From positions 69,090 through 133,089 of the forward strand of contig DATASQ010000014.1 of the NCBI GenBank assembly GCA_036269135.1: a stretch of DNA of 64,000 nt, read 5' to 3'. The DNA is from Palsa-343 sp036269135 (lineage in GTDB: Bacteria; Acidobacteriota; Terriglobia; Terriglobales; Acidobacteriaceae). Made by a program: the position numbers and the translations under genes. The notes under the pieces are model-generated. The model was given only the letters and a program-made list of their open reading frames with translations. It did no database searches and was not told the origin of the DNA. This document shows, piece after piece, positions 17,828-26,045 of this stretch. Each line of letters opens with the position of its first letter. The stretch's first letter is position 1.

Positions 17828-20800
17828 ATGAAAGCCATTCGCCTGCGTTCTGTATTTCTTTTCCCTCTCTGCTGCTTCCTCCTCGCCATCGCTGCTCCGG
17901 CCCAATCCGTCTCGCCGCAGTTCTTCAACGGACTGCACTGGCGTCTCGTCGGCCCCTTCCGCGCCGGACGCGTCGTCGCCGTCGCCGGCGTCCCCGGCAG
18001 CGACCGCACCTACTACTTCGGCGGCGTGGATGGCGGCGTCTGGAAGACCACCGACGCCGGCACCGTCTGGCAGCCCGTGTTTGACCATGAGCCCGTCGCC
18101 TCCATCGGCGCGCTTGCCGTCGCCCCCTCCGATCCGAATGTGATCTACGCCGGCACCGGCGAATCCGACATCCGCTCCGACCTCGCCTCCGGCGACGGCG
18201 TTTACCGCAGCGACGACGCCGGCGCCACGTGGCAGCACATGGGCCTCGACGACTCGCGCCAGATCTCCCGCATCCTCGTCTCGCCCACCGATCCCCATAC
18301 CGTCTATGTCGGCGTCCTCGGCTATGCTTATGGCCCCAGCCCCGAGCGCGGCGTCTACAAATCCACTGACGGTGGAGACCACTGGCAGCGCGTCCTCGAC
18401 AAAGGCCCCGACGTCGGCATCGCCGACCTCGCCATCGCCACCAGCGCGCCCAACGTCCTCTTCGCCGCCACCTGGAACGCGCATCGTCCGCCGTGGTCCA
18501 CCTACCCGCCCCTCGAAGGGCCCGGCAACGCTCTCTACCGCTCCACCGACGCCGGAGCCACCTGGTCTGAGATCACCGGCCACGGCCTGCCCACCGGCGG
18601 CTGGAACCGCACCGGCATTGCCGTCTCCGCCGACGGCCGCCGCGTCTACGTCACCATCGACTGCGGCGCCGACGCCGAATCCGGCTCCGCGCCCGGCGCC
18701 TCTGCCGCCTGCAAATCCGGCCTCTACCGCTCCGACGACGGCGGTGACTCCTGGACCCTCGCCAATACCGACCGCCGCCTCACCAGTCGCGCCTGGTACT
18801 TTAACTCCCTCGCCATCGATCCTGAGAATCCCGACGTCCTCTACATCCCCAACGTCGCCCTGTACCGCACCAACGACGGCGGCAAGACCGTTGAGATCGT
18901 TCGCGGCGCGCCCGGTGGCGACGACTACCACCAGGTCTGGGTCGACCCCAAAGACTCCAACCACCTCGTCCTCGGCGTCGACCAGGGCGCCAGCGTCTCC
19001 CTCGACCGCGGTAAAACCTGGACCACCTGGTACAACCAGCCCACCGCCCAGCTCTACCACGTCACCACCGACAATCGTTTCCCCTACACCCTCTTTGGCG
19101 CCCAGCAGGACTCCGGCTCCATCGCCGTCCACAGCCGCTCCGACCACGGCCACATTGACGCCCGCGACTGGTTCCTCCCGCCCGGCAGTGAGAGCGGCTA
19201 CATCGCCGTCGATCCCAAAGACAACAACATCGTTTATGTCTCCGACGCGTATGGCGGCGTCATCCGCGGCGACCTTCGCACCTCCTTCAGCCAGAACATC
19301 GCCCCCGGGCCCATGGGCGGCCTCGGCTCGGAAATCGACAAGCGCCGGTACCGCGCTACCTGGACCCCCGTCCTCGTCTTTTCCCCCGCCGACAAAACCT
19401 CCCTCTACCTCGGCACCCAGTACGTCATGAAGACCACCGACGGCGGCCTCCACTGGCAGACCATCAGCCCCGACCTCACCGGCGCCGTTGCCAGTGACGA
19501 GTCCAGCATCCCGGCAGCCGGCGTCACAACGCCCGCGAATGCCATGCAACGCGGCTTCGGCGTCGTCTTCACCATCGCCCCCTCGTCCCTCGACGCCCAA
19601 CTCATCTGGGCCGGCAGCGACACCGGCCGCATCCACCTCACCCGCGACGGCGGCCAGCACTGGACCGACGTGACGCCTCCGGCCCTCACTCCCTGGTCCA
19701 AAATCTCCCTCATTGAAGCCGACCACTTCGACCCCGCCACCGCCTATGCTGCCGTCGATCGCCACCGCCTCAATGACCAGAAGCCGTACCTCTACATCAC
19801 CCACGACTACGGCAAATCCTGGACCCTCTCCGTCGACGGCATCGCACCCACCCACTTCCTGCGCGCCGTCCGCCAGGATCCCGAGCAGCGCAATCTCCTC
19901 TACGCCGGCACCGAGTTCGGCATCTACGTCTCCTTCGACGACGGCGCCCACTGGCAGCCGCTCCAGCTCAACCTGCCCGTCACCTCCATCCGCGACATGG
20001 ACATCCACGACAACGACCTCATCGTCGCCACCCACGGCCGCTCCTTCTGGATCCTCGACGACATCGCGCCCCTTCGCCAGGCCGCAGCCGCCGCGGAGCA
20101 TAATTCCACCGCGTACCTTTACAAGCCGTCCGCCGCCATTCGCGTGGATAACGACGGCTTCCTCGGCACGCCGCTCCCGCCCGAAGAGCCCCAGGCCAAC
20201 AACCCGCCCAACGGCGCCATCCTCGATTACTACCTGCCCGGCAACGCCTCCAAAGTGACCCTCGAGATCCTCGACAGCGAAGGCCACGTCCTCCGCCACT
20301 TCTCCAGCGCCGAGCAGCACCCCATGCATCTGCCTCTGCTCCCCATCGCCGAGCGCTGGTTCCCCAAACCGCAAACCCTCGACACCACTCCCGGTGAGCA
20401 CCGCTTCGTCTGGGATCTCTCCGTCGGCAGCTCCGGGGGCGGCTCCGCCGAAGAGGACATGATGGCCCTCTTCGGCTTTGGCTCCGGACCCAAAGTTCCT
20501 CCCGGCGCGTACACCGTCCGCATCACCGCCGACGGCGCCACCCTCAGCCGGCCCCTCCACGTCACGATGGATCCCCGCTGCGCCTGCACCACCGCCGTCC
20601 TCGACGACCAGTACCATCTCGCCCAGTCCGTTTACACGCAGCTCATGGCCGCGCGCAAAGCCATGGCCGAACTCGACAGCGTCTCCAGCCAGTTGAAAAA
20701 GCTCGACACCCCCGACGCCCCCGCGTCGGTCCGCGACGCCATCCACACCGCGCAGGCCGGCCTCAATAAAATCCGCAACGGGGAGCACCCGGAAGACGAA

Positions 20801-21061
20801 TTCCACCCCGGCCTCGCCGCCGCCTCCTCTGGACTCGGCACCGCCCTCCGCATCGTCGAAAGTGGCGACCGCCAGGCACCCGACCAGGCGCTCCAGATCT
20901 TCCATCAGAGCAGCGAGGCCGCCCAAACCGGCATCGCCGCCTGGGAGCACTTCAAGGCCGCGGATCTGGCCAGGCTCAATGCCACGCTGACAGCCAATCA
21001 CCGCGAGCCGCTCCATATCGCCGCCATCGAGGAGACCGTCCACTACGCCATGACGCGCTGA
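17828..21061 (+). CDS. secreted VPS10/sortilin-type beta-propeller protein (second copy)
   Basis: The product has 1077 residues: a signal peptide (about 1-25), then 'LHWRLVGPFRAGRVVAVAGV' and successive Asp-box blades such as 'TTDAGTVWQPVF', 'SDDAGATWQHMG' and 'STDGGDHWQRVL'. A C-terminal region contains 'PPGAYTVRITADG'. It is clearly paralogous to the protein at 9669-12848, sharing for example 'TWYNQPTAQLYHV' and 'DLIVATHGRSFWILDD'. I chose ATG 17828, with GAGG about eight bases upstream and a clean signal peptide; the frame is open for 150 codons further upstream, but that is antisense-type GC-rich readthrough. Its position after blaI/M56 suggests shared regulation. Hydrolase activity is unproven. 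Confidence 0.88.
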   Translation: MKAIRLRSVFLFPLCCFLLAIAAPAQSVSPQFFNGLHWRLVGPFRAGRVVAVAGVPGSDRTYYFGGVDGGVWKTTDAGTVWQPVFDHEPVASIGALAVAPSDPNVIYAGTGESDIRSDLASGDGVYRSDDAGATWQHMGLDDSRQISRILVSPTDPHTVYVGVLGYAYGPSPERGVYKSTDGGDHWQRVLDKGPDVGIADLAIATSAPNVLFAATWNAHRPPWSTYPPLEGPGNALYRSTDAGATWSEITGHGLPTGGWNRTGIAVSADGRRVYVTIDCGADAESGSAPGASAACKSGLYRSDDGGDSWTLANTDRRLTSRAWYFNSLAIDPENPDVLYIPNVALYRTNDGGKTVEIVRGAPGGDDYHQVWVDPKDSNHLVLGVDQGASVSLDRGKTWTTWYNQPTAQLYHVTTDNRFPYTLFGAQQDSGSIAVHSRSDHGHIDARDWFLPPGSESGYIAVDPKDNNIVYVSDAYGGVIRGDLRTSFSQNIAPGPMGGLGSEIDKRRYRATWTPVLVFSPADKTSLYLGTQYVMKTTDGGLHWQTISPDLTGAVASDESSIPAAGVTTPANAMQRGFGVVFTIAPSSLDAQLIWAGSDTGRIHLTRDGGQHWTDVTPPALTPWSKISLIEADHFDPATAYAAVDRHRLNDQKPYLYITHDYGKSWTLSVDGIAPTHFLRAVRQDPEQRNLLYAGTEFGIYVSFDDGAHWQPLQLNLPVTSIRDMDIHDNDLIVATHGRSFWILDDIAPLRQAAAAAEHNSTAYLYKPSAAIRVDNDGFLGTPLPPEEPQANNPPNGAILDYYLPGNASKVTLEILDSEGHVLRHFSSAEQHPMHLPLLPIAERWFPKPQTLDTTPGEHRFVWDLSVGSSGGGSAEEDMMALFGFGSGPKVPPGAYTVRITADGATLSRPLHVTMDPRCACTTAVLDDQYHLAQSVYTQLMAARKAMAELDSVSSQLKKLDTPDAPASVRDAIHTAQAGLNKIRNGEHPEDEFHPGLAAASSGLGTALRIVESGDRQAPDQALQIFHQSSEAAQTGIAAWEHFKAADLARLNATLTANHREPLHIAAIEETVHYAMTR

Positions 21062-21169
21062 AAACCTTCTGACCGCCCCGTCCCAGGCGAGGCGCAAGCG
21101 TTCAGCATCTCCGCATTGACCCGGCGCGCCGAAAAGTCCCTGCCGGCCACAACGTCGATACGCGAGATA

Positions 21170-21937
21170 ATGGAACCATCAGGTGGTGTATGGACGCGTG
21201 CTGCCGATCTTGTTCGCGCTGTGGGCGCCGCGTTCGACGAACGGCTGGCCACTGAGGGGAGAGAGATCCGATTGCTTCAGGGTGCCGTTCGTTCTCAGCA
21301 GCACGGCGGAAGCGCGCCGGAAGAAAAGGCCTCACGCTTTCCTGGCCTTATCTGGCTCCTGTCCCTGCTGCTTTGCCTGCTCGTCGTGGCGGTGGCGTTC
21401 GTCTACCTCGATGTCCCGATAGCCCGCAGTGTCTTCGGAGCTCTCGGCCCCACCGAAAAACTGGCGAAGGGACTGACCAGTGCCGTTCTTCTCAGCGTCG
21501 AAGCGGCGGTTGCCCTGACGCTGATCGTCGTGCGGATTACGCGGGGCCACTTGTCGCCTCTGGGTGAGGCGGCCGCGCTCGCCTGTCTCACGTCCATCTG
21601 TGCTTATTCCATGAACGACAGCACCCTGAAGCTCTTTTGCGGGGTGCCGAATCCTGCGGCCGTAATCCACGGAGCCCGGCACGCTTTCCATCTCCTCAGT
21701 GGCTCCGCGAACACCAGCTTCCCCTCGGGCCACATGGTTTTGTCCGGCGCTTTCGCGGGTGTCTTCATGCGCCTCTATCGGAGAAGTATCCTGCCCTTAT
21801 CCGGACTGCTGTTCATCGGCGCCGTACTGCTGATCGTGGGCGACTGGCATTTTGTCAGCGATGTCGTCGCCGGAACCTTCATCGGCGTCTCCGCCGGCCT
21901 GCTGGCCGGCGAAGTCTGGTCTGCTCATTCAAAATAG
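21170..21937 (+). CDS. PAP2-superfamily membrane protein with degenerate phosphatase motifs
   Basis: This membrane protein of 255 residues has five to six hydrophobic segments and the PAP2 layout. Motif 2 'SFPSGH' and the His...Asp of motif 3 ('DWHFVSD') are present. Motif 1, normally KxxxxxxRP, reads 'KLFCGVPNP' with Asn in place of Arg. The SR of motif 3 is replaced by two leucines. Two phosphate-binding arginines are therefore missing, and lipid-phosphatase activity is doubtful. The ATG at 21170 is preferred over a TTG 54 bases earlier. An N-terminal stretch of about 55 hydrophilic residues precedes the first membrane segment. Confidence 0.72.
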   Translation: MEPSGGVWTRAADLVRAVGAAFDERLATEGREIRLLQGAVRSQQHGGSAPEEKASRFPGLIWLLSLLLCLLVVAVAFVYLDVPIARSVFGALGPTEKLAKGLTSAVLLSVEAAVALTLIVVRITRGHLSPLGEAAALACLTSICAYSMNDSTLKLFCGVPNPAAVIHGARHAFHLLSGSANTSFPSGHMVLSGAFAGVFMRLYRRSILPLSGLLFIGAVLLIVGDWHFVSDVVAGTFIGVSAGLLAGEVWSAHSK

Positions 21938-22014
21938 AATGGCTTTTACAACACGCGACCAGGATTCTTCCGCAGCCTGCGAATCTTCGGGGCGACGTCC
22001 GCTGCAGGCAATGC

Positions 22015-22911
22015 TCAGCACCGCGTCTCGATCAGCGCAGCCACCCCCGCGCCGATCACTGCCATCGCCGGATCCTCCGGCAAAACCTCCACCGTATAGC
22101 TCTGCAGCGGGCTCATCTTGATCATCTCGTAGAGGTGCTGCTTCAGCCGCGGCAGCTCCAGCCGCTGGATGTCCCGTCCGGTGAAGTAGAATCGGCCCGT
22201 CCCCTCGAGATGAATCTCCGAAGCCGTCGCCGCCGCCAGCGCGCGATGCCACAGGTCCACAAAGTCCGCGCATCGGCGGTCGCCCTTCTTCGCCGCCGCG
22301 AACACTTCATCCGGCTCCAGGTCGAGGAACCGCAGCCGCATTGCCCGATGCCCCATGATCCCTTCCAGGTGCCCGCGCCCTCCGCACCCACAATAATTCT
22401 CTTTAGGATCGAGCGTCACCACCATGTGCCCGCCCTCCCACGGCCCCTCGGTCCAGGGATACCGCCCGAAACCAATCCCGTTGCCGATGGTCCACGCCCG
22501 CACCTGCCGGTCCAGCAGCCCGCGCGTCGCGGCAATCCCCGCCGCCACCGCATCCGCATCGTTAAAGACGCTCAGCCTCACGTCGATCCCGCGCGCCTTC
22601 AATCCCGCCGCAATGTTTTCGCAGACGTGGTTCCCCTTCAGCTGCGGCAAATTCGGCGAGTCCAGCAAAACCCCCTGATGCACAAATCCGGGCATGGCCA
22701 CGCCTGCAGCGTCAATGCCTTCGTTCCTGGCAGCAATCGCAGCAATCGCGTCGCAGAGAATGTCGCACAACCTCTCAGCCGGGATTTCGATGAGCCCGTT
22801 CGTGGCGTCGAGATTCTCGGGAAATTCGCGCAGCGCTCCCTGCAGAACATTGTCCTCAATGAGACCCGCAACCACTCGTGTGGTCATGACGACGCCGATC
22901 GTCTTTGCCAT
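22015..22911 (-). CDS. ROK-family sugar kinase
   Basis: This is a predicted cytoplasmic sugar kinase of the ROK group with 298 residues. Visible are the acidic catalytic motif 'SVFNDADAVAAG', the glycine-rich 'WTIGNGIGFGRYPW', 'EGGHMVV' and the zinc-site segment 'YCGCGGRGHLEG'. In the classical ROK signature (CxCGxxGCxE) the third cysteine is present; here it is His, though His can also bind zinc. The N-terminus 'TIGVVMTTRVVAGL' is a weak version of the usual ATP-binding DxGGT motif. The ATG at 22911 has a strong GGAGGA site. The gene follows the transhydrogenase gene by 14 bases, so the two are probably co-transcribed. Glucose is a likely but unproven substrate. Confidence 0.8.
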   Translation of the reverse strand: MAKTIGVVMTTRVVAGLIEDNVLQGALREFPENLDATNGLIEIPAERLCDILCDAIAAIAARNEGIDAAGVAMPGFVHQGVLLDSPNLPQLKGNHVCENIAAGLKARGIDVRLSVFNDADAVAAGIAATRGLLDRQVRAWTIGNGIGFGRYPWTEGPWEGGHMVVTLDPKENYCGCGGRGHLEGIMGHRAMRLRFLDLEPDEVFAAAKKGDRRCADFVDLWHRALAAATASEIHLEGTGRFYFTGRDIQRLELPRLKQHLYEMIKMSPLQSYTVEVLPEDPAMAVIGAGVAALIETRC

Positions 22912-22925
22912 GATGTCCTCCGCGC

Positions 22926-24323
22926 CTAGCCCTCGAAGCGGGCCAGCCGGTTGATGCCGTTGAACGCGGCGGCTTTGTAGCACTCGGCCAGTGTGGGGTA
23001 GTTGAAAACCGTATCGATGAAGTAGTCCAGATTGCCGCCCAGCGCCATTACCGCCTGCCCAATGTGGACCAGCTCCGCCGCGCCTTCCCCGATGATGTGC
23101 ACGCCCAAGACCTGGCGCGTCTCGCGGTGGAAAACAAGCTTCAGCCGCCCCGTCGTATCGCCGCGAATCTGCCCGCGCGCGATCTCGCGGTAGTAGGCCA
23201 CGCCCACCTCGTACGGCACGTCCTCCTCGGTCAGTTGCTCTTCGGTCTTGCCGATGAACGAAATCTCCGGGATCGTGTAAATCCCATACGGATAAAAGCT
23301 GGGGTTGGAGATTACGTGCTCGTTACCGAACGCCCGCTCCGCCGCGATCCGTCCCTGCTCCATCGATACCGACGCCAGCGCCGGGAAGCCAATCACATCG
23401 CCCACGGCGAAAATATGCGGCACCTTCGTCCGGAAATCCTTATCCACCGGAATCCGCCCGCGATTGTCCGCCTCAATGCCCGCGCCCGCCAGGTTCAACT
23501 CATCGATGTTCCCCTGCCGACCCACGGCATACAGCAGCGCATCGCCCGATACCCGCTTCTTGCTCTCCAGATTCGCCACTACAGTGCCATCCGGCAATTC
23601 CTCGACACTGCCAACTTCCTCGCCCAGACGCATCGTCACCCGGCTGTCGCGCAGGTGGTAGCTCAGCGCCTCCACAATCTCCTGGTCGGCGAACTCCAGC
23701 AGCCGCGGCCGCTTTTCAATCAGCGTCACCCGCACGCCCAGCGCCGCGAACATGCACGTATACTCCACGCCGATCACCCCGCCGCCCACCACGATCAGGT
23801 TCTTGGGCAGATCCGGCAGATCCAGCACCTGGTCGCTGTTGATGATCGTCCTGCCGTTCACCGGCACCTTCGGCGACGACGCGGGCCGCGTGCCCACCGC
23901 AATCACGATATTGTCGGCCTCGTAGGTGTTCGCCCCACGCATGCCGCTCACCAGCACGTGGTGCGGATCTTCGAACCGCGCGACCCCGTTGACCACCTCG
24001 ACGCCATTCCGCGAAAGTTGCGCTTCGGTCACGTCGATTTCGGTCTTCACCACGTGCTGCACGCGGAAGGCCAGATCGGCCATCGTGATCTTTTCCTTCA
24101 CACGGTAGTTCATCCCGTAAATGGAGCGGTAGTTGTAGCCGGAGAGATGCAGCACGGCTTCCCGCATCGTCTTGCTGGGAATGGTGCCGGTGTTGATGCA
24201 CACGCCTCCTACGACGCTGCGCATCTCCACCAGAGCGACGCTTTTACCCTTCTTGACCGCGGAAACAGCGGCTCGCTGTCCGGAAGGGCCCGATCCGATA
24301 ACCAGAAGATCGTATTTCGACAT
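22926..24323 (-). CDS. sthA: soluble (Si-specific) NAD(P)+ transhydrogenase
   Basis: This is a flavoprotein of the pyridine nucleotide-disulphide oxidoreductase family, 465 residues. It has an N-terminal FAD-binding 'IGSGPSGQRAAVSA', a second dinucleotide fold 'VVGGGVIGVEYTCMF', 'ALLYAVGRQGN', 'HIFAVGDVIGFPALAS' and the C-terminal dimer interface. The redox-active segment reads 'GGVCINTGTIPSKT', with one cysteine where disulphide reductases have CxxxxC. This, together with 'GTIPSKTMREAV', marks soluble transhydrogenases rather than lipoamide dehydrogenases. It would balance NADPH and NADH pools in the cytoplasm. It precedes the ROK kinase on the same strand. The start at 24323 has no strong ribosome-binding site. 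Confidence 0.88.
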   Translation of the reverse strand: MSKYDLLVIGSGPSGQRAAVSAVKKGKSVALVEMRSVVGGVCINTGTIPSKTMREAVLHLSGYNYRSIYGMNYRVKEKITMADLAFRVQHVVKTEIDVTEAQLSRNGVEVVNGVARFEDPHHVLVSGMRGANTYEADNIVIAVGTRPASSPKVPVNGRTIINSDQVLDLPDLPKNLIVVGGGVIGVEYTCMFAALGVRVTLIEKRPRLLEFADQEIVEALSYHLRDSRVTMRLGEEVGSVEELPDGTVVANLESKKRVSGDALLYAVGRQGNIDELNLAGAGIEADNRGRIPVDKDFRTKVPHIFAVGDVIGFPALASVSMEQGRIAAERAFGNEHVISNPSFYPYGIYTIPEISFIGKTEEQLTEEDVPYEVGVAYYREIARGQIRGDTTGRLKLVFHRETRQVLGVHIIGEGAAELVHIGQAVMALGGNLDYFIDTVFNYPTLAECYKAAAFNGINRLARFEG

Positions 24324-24423
24324 GCGTTGGCAGAACCTGAATGGGGAACAGGAGCCAGATCCCTGCTCATCTTAAACGTTGAGTCACCGGACCGTATGAA
24401 TTCCCTCTTACACTAATCTTCTG

Positions 24424-25074
24424 ATGCTCCTCTACGCCATTACGAGTCGCAGGCTCCTTCCCGGAGATGAAGCCGCCCGCTGCGATCGCCTGGTGCAGCT
24501 CGCCCGTGACTGGGCCCAGGGCGGCGTGGACTTCATCCAGGTCCGCGAAAAAGACCTTTCCCTCGGCGAACTCCAGCCGCTCGCCGCGCGCATCGTCGAA
24601 GCCGTGCGCCCCGCGGGCAAGACCCAGGTGCTGGTCAATGGCCCGGCGCAACTGGCCCTCGATGCCGGAGCCGACGGCGTGCATCTGCACGCCAACGCCG
24701 GCCCCGCTGCCGTGCAGGCCGCGGAGCAGGTCTATGCCCGCGCCGGTCGCGAGCTCGTCGTGAGCGCCGCCTGCCACTCGCCCGAGGAGATTCGCCACGC
24801 CAGCGGCGCCACCCTGCTGCTGTTCTCCCCCGTCTTCGAAAAAGTGACCGGCCGGGGAATGTCGCGCGGCCAGGGTCTCGCTGCGCTGCGTGCGGCTGTC
24901 GAGCAGGCGCAGCCGGTCCCCGTGCTGGCTCTCGGCGGCGTCACAGAGAAGAACGCCGCGGCCTGTGCGCAGGCCGGCGCCGCCGGCATCGCCGCCATCC
25001 GCCTCTTTCTCGGCGACCCGTGGCGCACGCTCCTGCAATCGGCGCCGCCAGCGGAACGCGCCGCAAACGCTTGA
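24424..25074 (+). CDS. thiE: thiamine-phosphate synthase
   Basis: This is a TIM-barrel enzyme of 216 residues that joins the pyrimidine and thiazole phosphates to form thiamine phosphate. Recognisable motifs are 'FIQVREKDL' (pyrophosphate-binding Arg and Lys), 'VLVNGPAQLALDAGADGVHLHAN', 'SAACHSPEEI', 'LLLFSPVFEKVTGRG' and 'VLALGGVTEKNAAACAQAGAAGIAAI'. The second motif lacks the usual Asp-Arg and the Gly-Gln after His-Leu, so it is a divergent family member. No other thi gene or TPP riboswitch is visible nearby. Its stop overlaps the TTG proposed as the start of the following exporter gene. Confidence 0.87.
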   Translation: MLLYAITSRRLLPGDEAARCDRLVQLARDWAQGGVDFIQVREKDLSLGELQPLAARIVEAVRPAGKTQVLVNGPAQLALDAGADGVHLHANAGPAAVQAAEQVYARAGRELVVSAACHSPEEIRHASGATLLLFSPVFEKVTGRGMSRGQGLAALRAAVEQAQPVPVLALGGVTEKNAAACAQAGAAGIAAIRLFLGDPWRTLLQSAPPAERAANA

Positions 25075-26003
25075 ACGCCCTCTCCGTCCTCGAACAGCGC
25101 CGCCGCTTCGGACGTGGCATCGGCTATCTCGCCTGCGCCCTTGCCAGCTGCTGCTGGGGCACCGGCTTCTTCTTCGGCAAGATCGCCTTTACCCGGCTCA
25201 ATGTCGGGCATTACGTGTTCTATCGATTCCTTTTCGCCTGCCTGGGCCTGCTCCCCATCCTCGAGAGACCGCACTTCACCCGCCGCGAGTGGAAACTCAT
25301 CCTCATCGGCGCCCTGCTCGGTGTTCCTCTGCAGTTCATGGTGCAGTTTGAAGGACTGAAGCTCACTACCGTCAGCCACGCCGCGCTGATGGTCGGCACC
25401 ATGCCCGTGCTCCTCGCCGCCGGCGCCACACTCTTCGCGCATGAGCGCCTCGACGTGAAAGGCTGGCTCGCTCTTGCCGGATCGACCGCCGGCATCGCTC
25501 TCATCGTCACCAGCGCCACCCGCGGCGGTATCCACGGCGGCAATCTCCGGGGCGATCTTCTTGTCGTCCTGTCGCTGATCATCGCCCTGGGATGGGTCCT
25601 GCTCAATCAGCGCCTCATCCTGCGCGGCCGCTCGCCGCTCTCGGTCACCTGCTGGACCCTTCTCACCGGCACCGCCATGCTCATTCCCTGGGTGCTCCTG
25701 CAGGACGGCCTGCCGCCGGTGCGCGGCCTCGGCTGGACGGTCTGGGGCGCGGTCGCCGCCAGCGGCCTGGTCTGCACCGCCGCCGCCACGCTCCTCTGGA
25801 ACTGGGGACTCCATCGCGTGCCTGCCTCACGCGCCGGCGTCTTCCTCAATATCGAACCGGCTCTGGGATCCGTCCTCGGCGTATTCGTGCTCGGCGATCG
25901 CCTCGGCCCCGGCGCCTGGATCGGCGGAGCCCTCATCATCACCGCCGCCGTCATCCTCACCACCACCGGCAAAGGGGAACCCGTGTCCCAGCCAACCTGC
26001 TAA
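25071..26003 (+). CDS. EamA/DMT-family transporter
   Basis: This is a ten-helix transporter made of two EamA repeats (about 310 residues from this start). The first repeat begins 'YLACALASCCWGTGFFFGKIAF' and the second near 'LLVVLSLIIALGWVLLNQRL'; conserved small-residue motifs such as 'VSHAALMVGTMPVLLAAGATL' and 'ASRAGVFLNIEPALGSVLGVF' match drug/metabolite exporters. Substrate unknown. The start is uncertain: TTG at 25071 overlaps the thiE stop by four bases, while a GTG at 25020 would add 17 residues inside thiE. Neither has a clear ribosome-binding site. Confidence 0.85.
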   Translation: MNALSVLEQRRRFGRGIGYLACALASCCWGTGFFFGKIAFTRLNVGHYVFYRFLFACLGLLPILERPHFTRREWKLILIGALLGVPLQFMVQFEGLKLTTVSHAALMVGTMPVLLAAGATLFAHERLDVKGWLALAGSTAGIALIVTSATRGGIHGGNLRGDLLVVLSLIIALGWVLLNQRLILRGRSPLSVTCWTLLTGTAMLIPWVLLQDGLPPVRGLGWTVWGAVAASGLVCTAAATLLWNWGLHRVPASRAGVFLNIEPALGSVLGVFVLGDRLGPGAWIGGALIITAAVILTTTGKGEPVSQPTC

Positions 26004-26017
26004 GGCAGGCACCGATT

Positions 26018-26045
26018 CCTAACCTGTAACCTGCACCCTGCTCTC
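26018..26045. repeat. short heptanucleotide array (CCTAACC/TGCACCC type)
   Basis: There are four in-phase 7-base units: CCTAACC, TGTAACC, TGCACCC, TGCTCTC. They fill most of the 40-base gap between two convergent gene ends (exporter and phosphatase) and overlap the stop of the latter. Confidence 0.45.

Noticed and set aside
17672..21097. Open frame of about 1140 codons antisense to the second VPS10-type gene
   Set aside because: It mirrors a recognised protein in the opposite frame, is dominated by Gly/Val/Asp/Ala, and has no recognisable domain.
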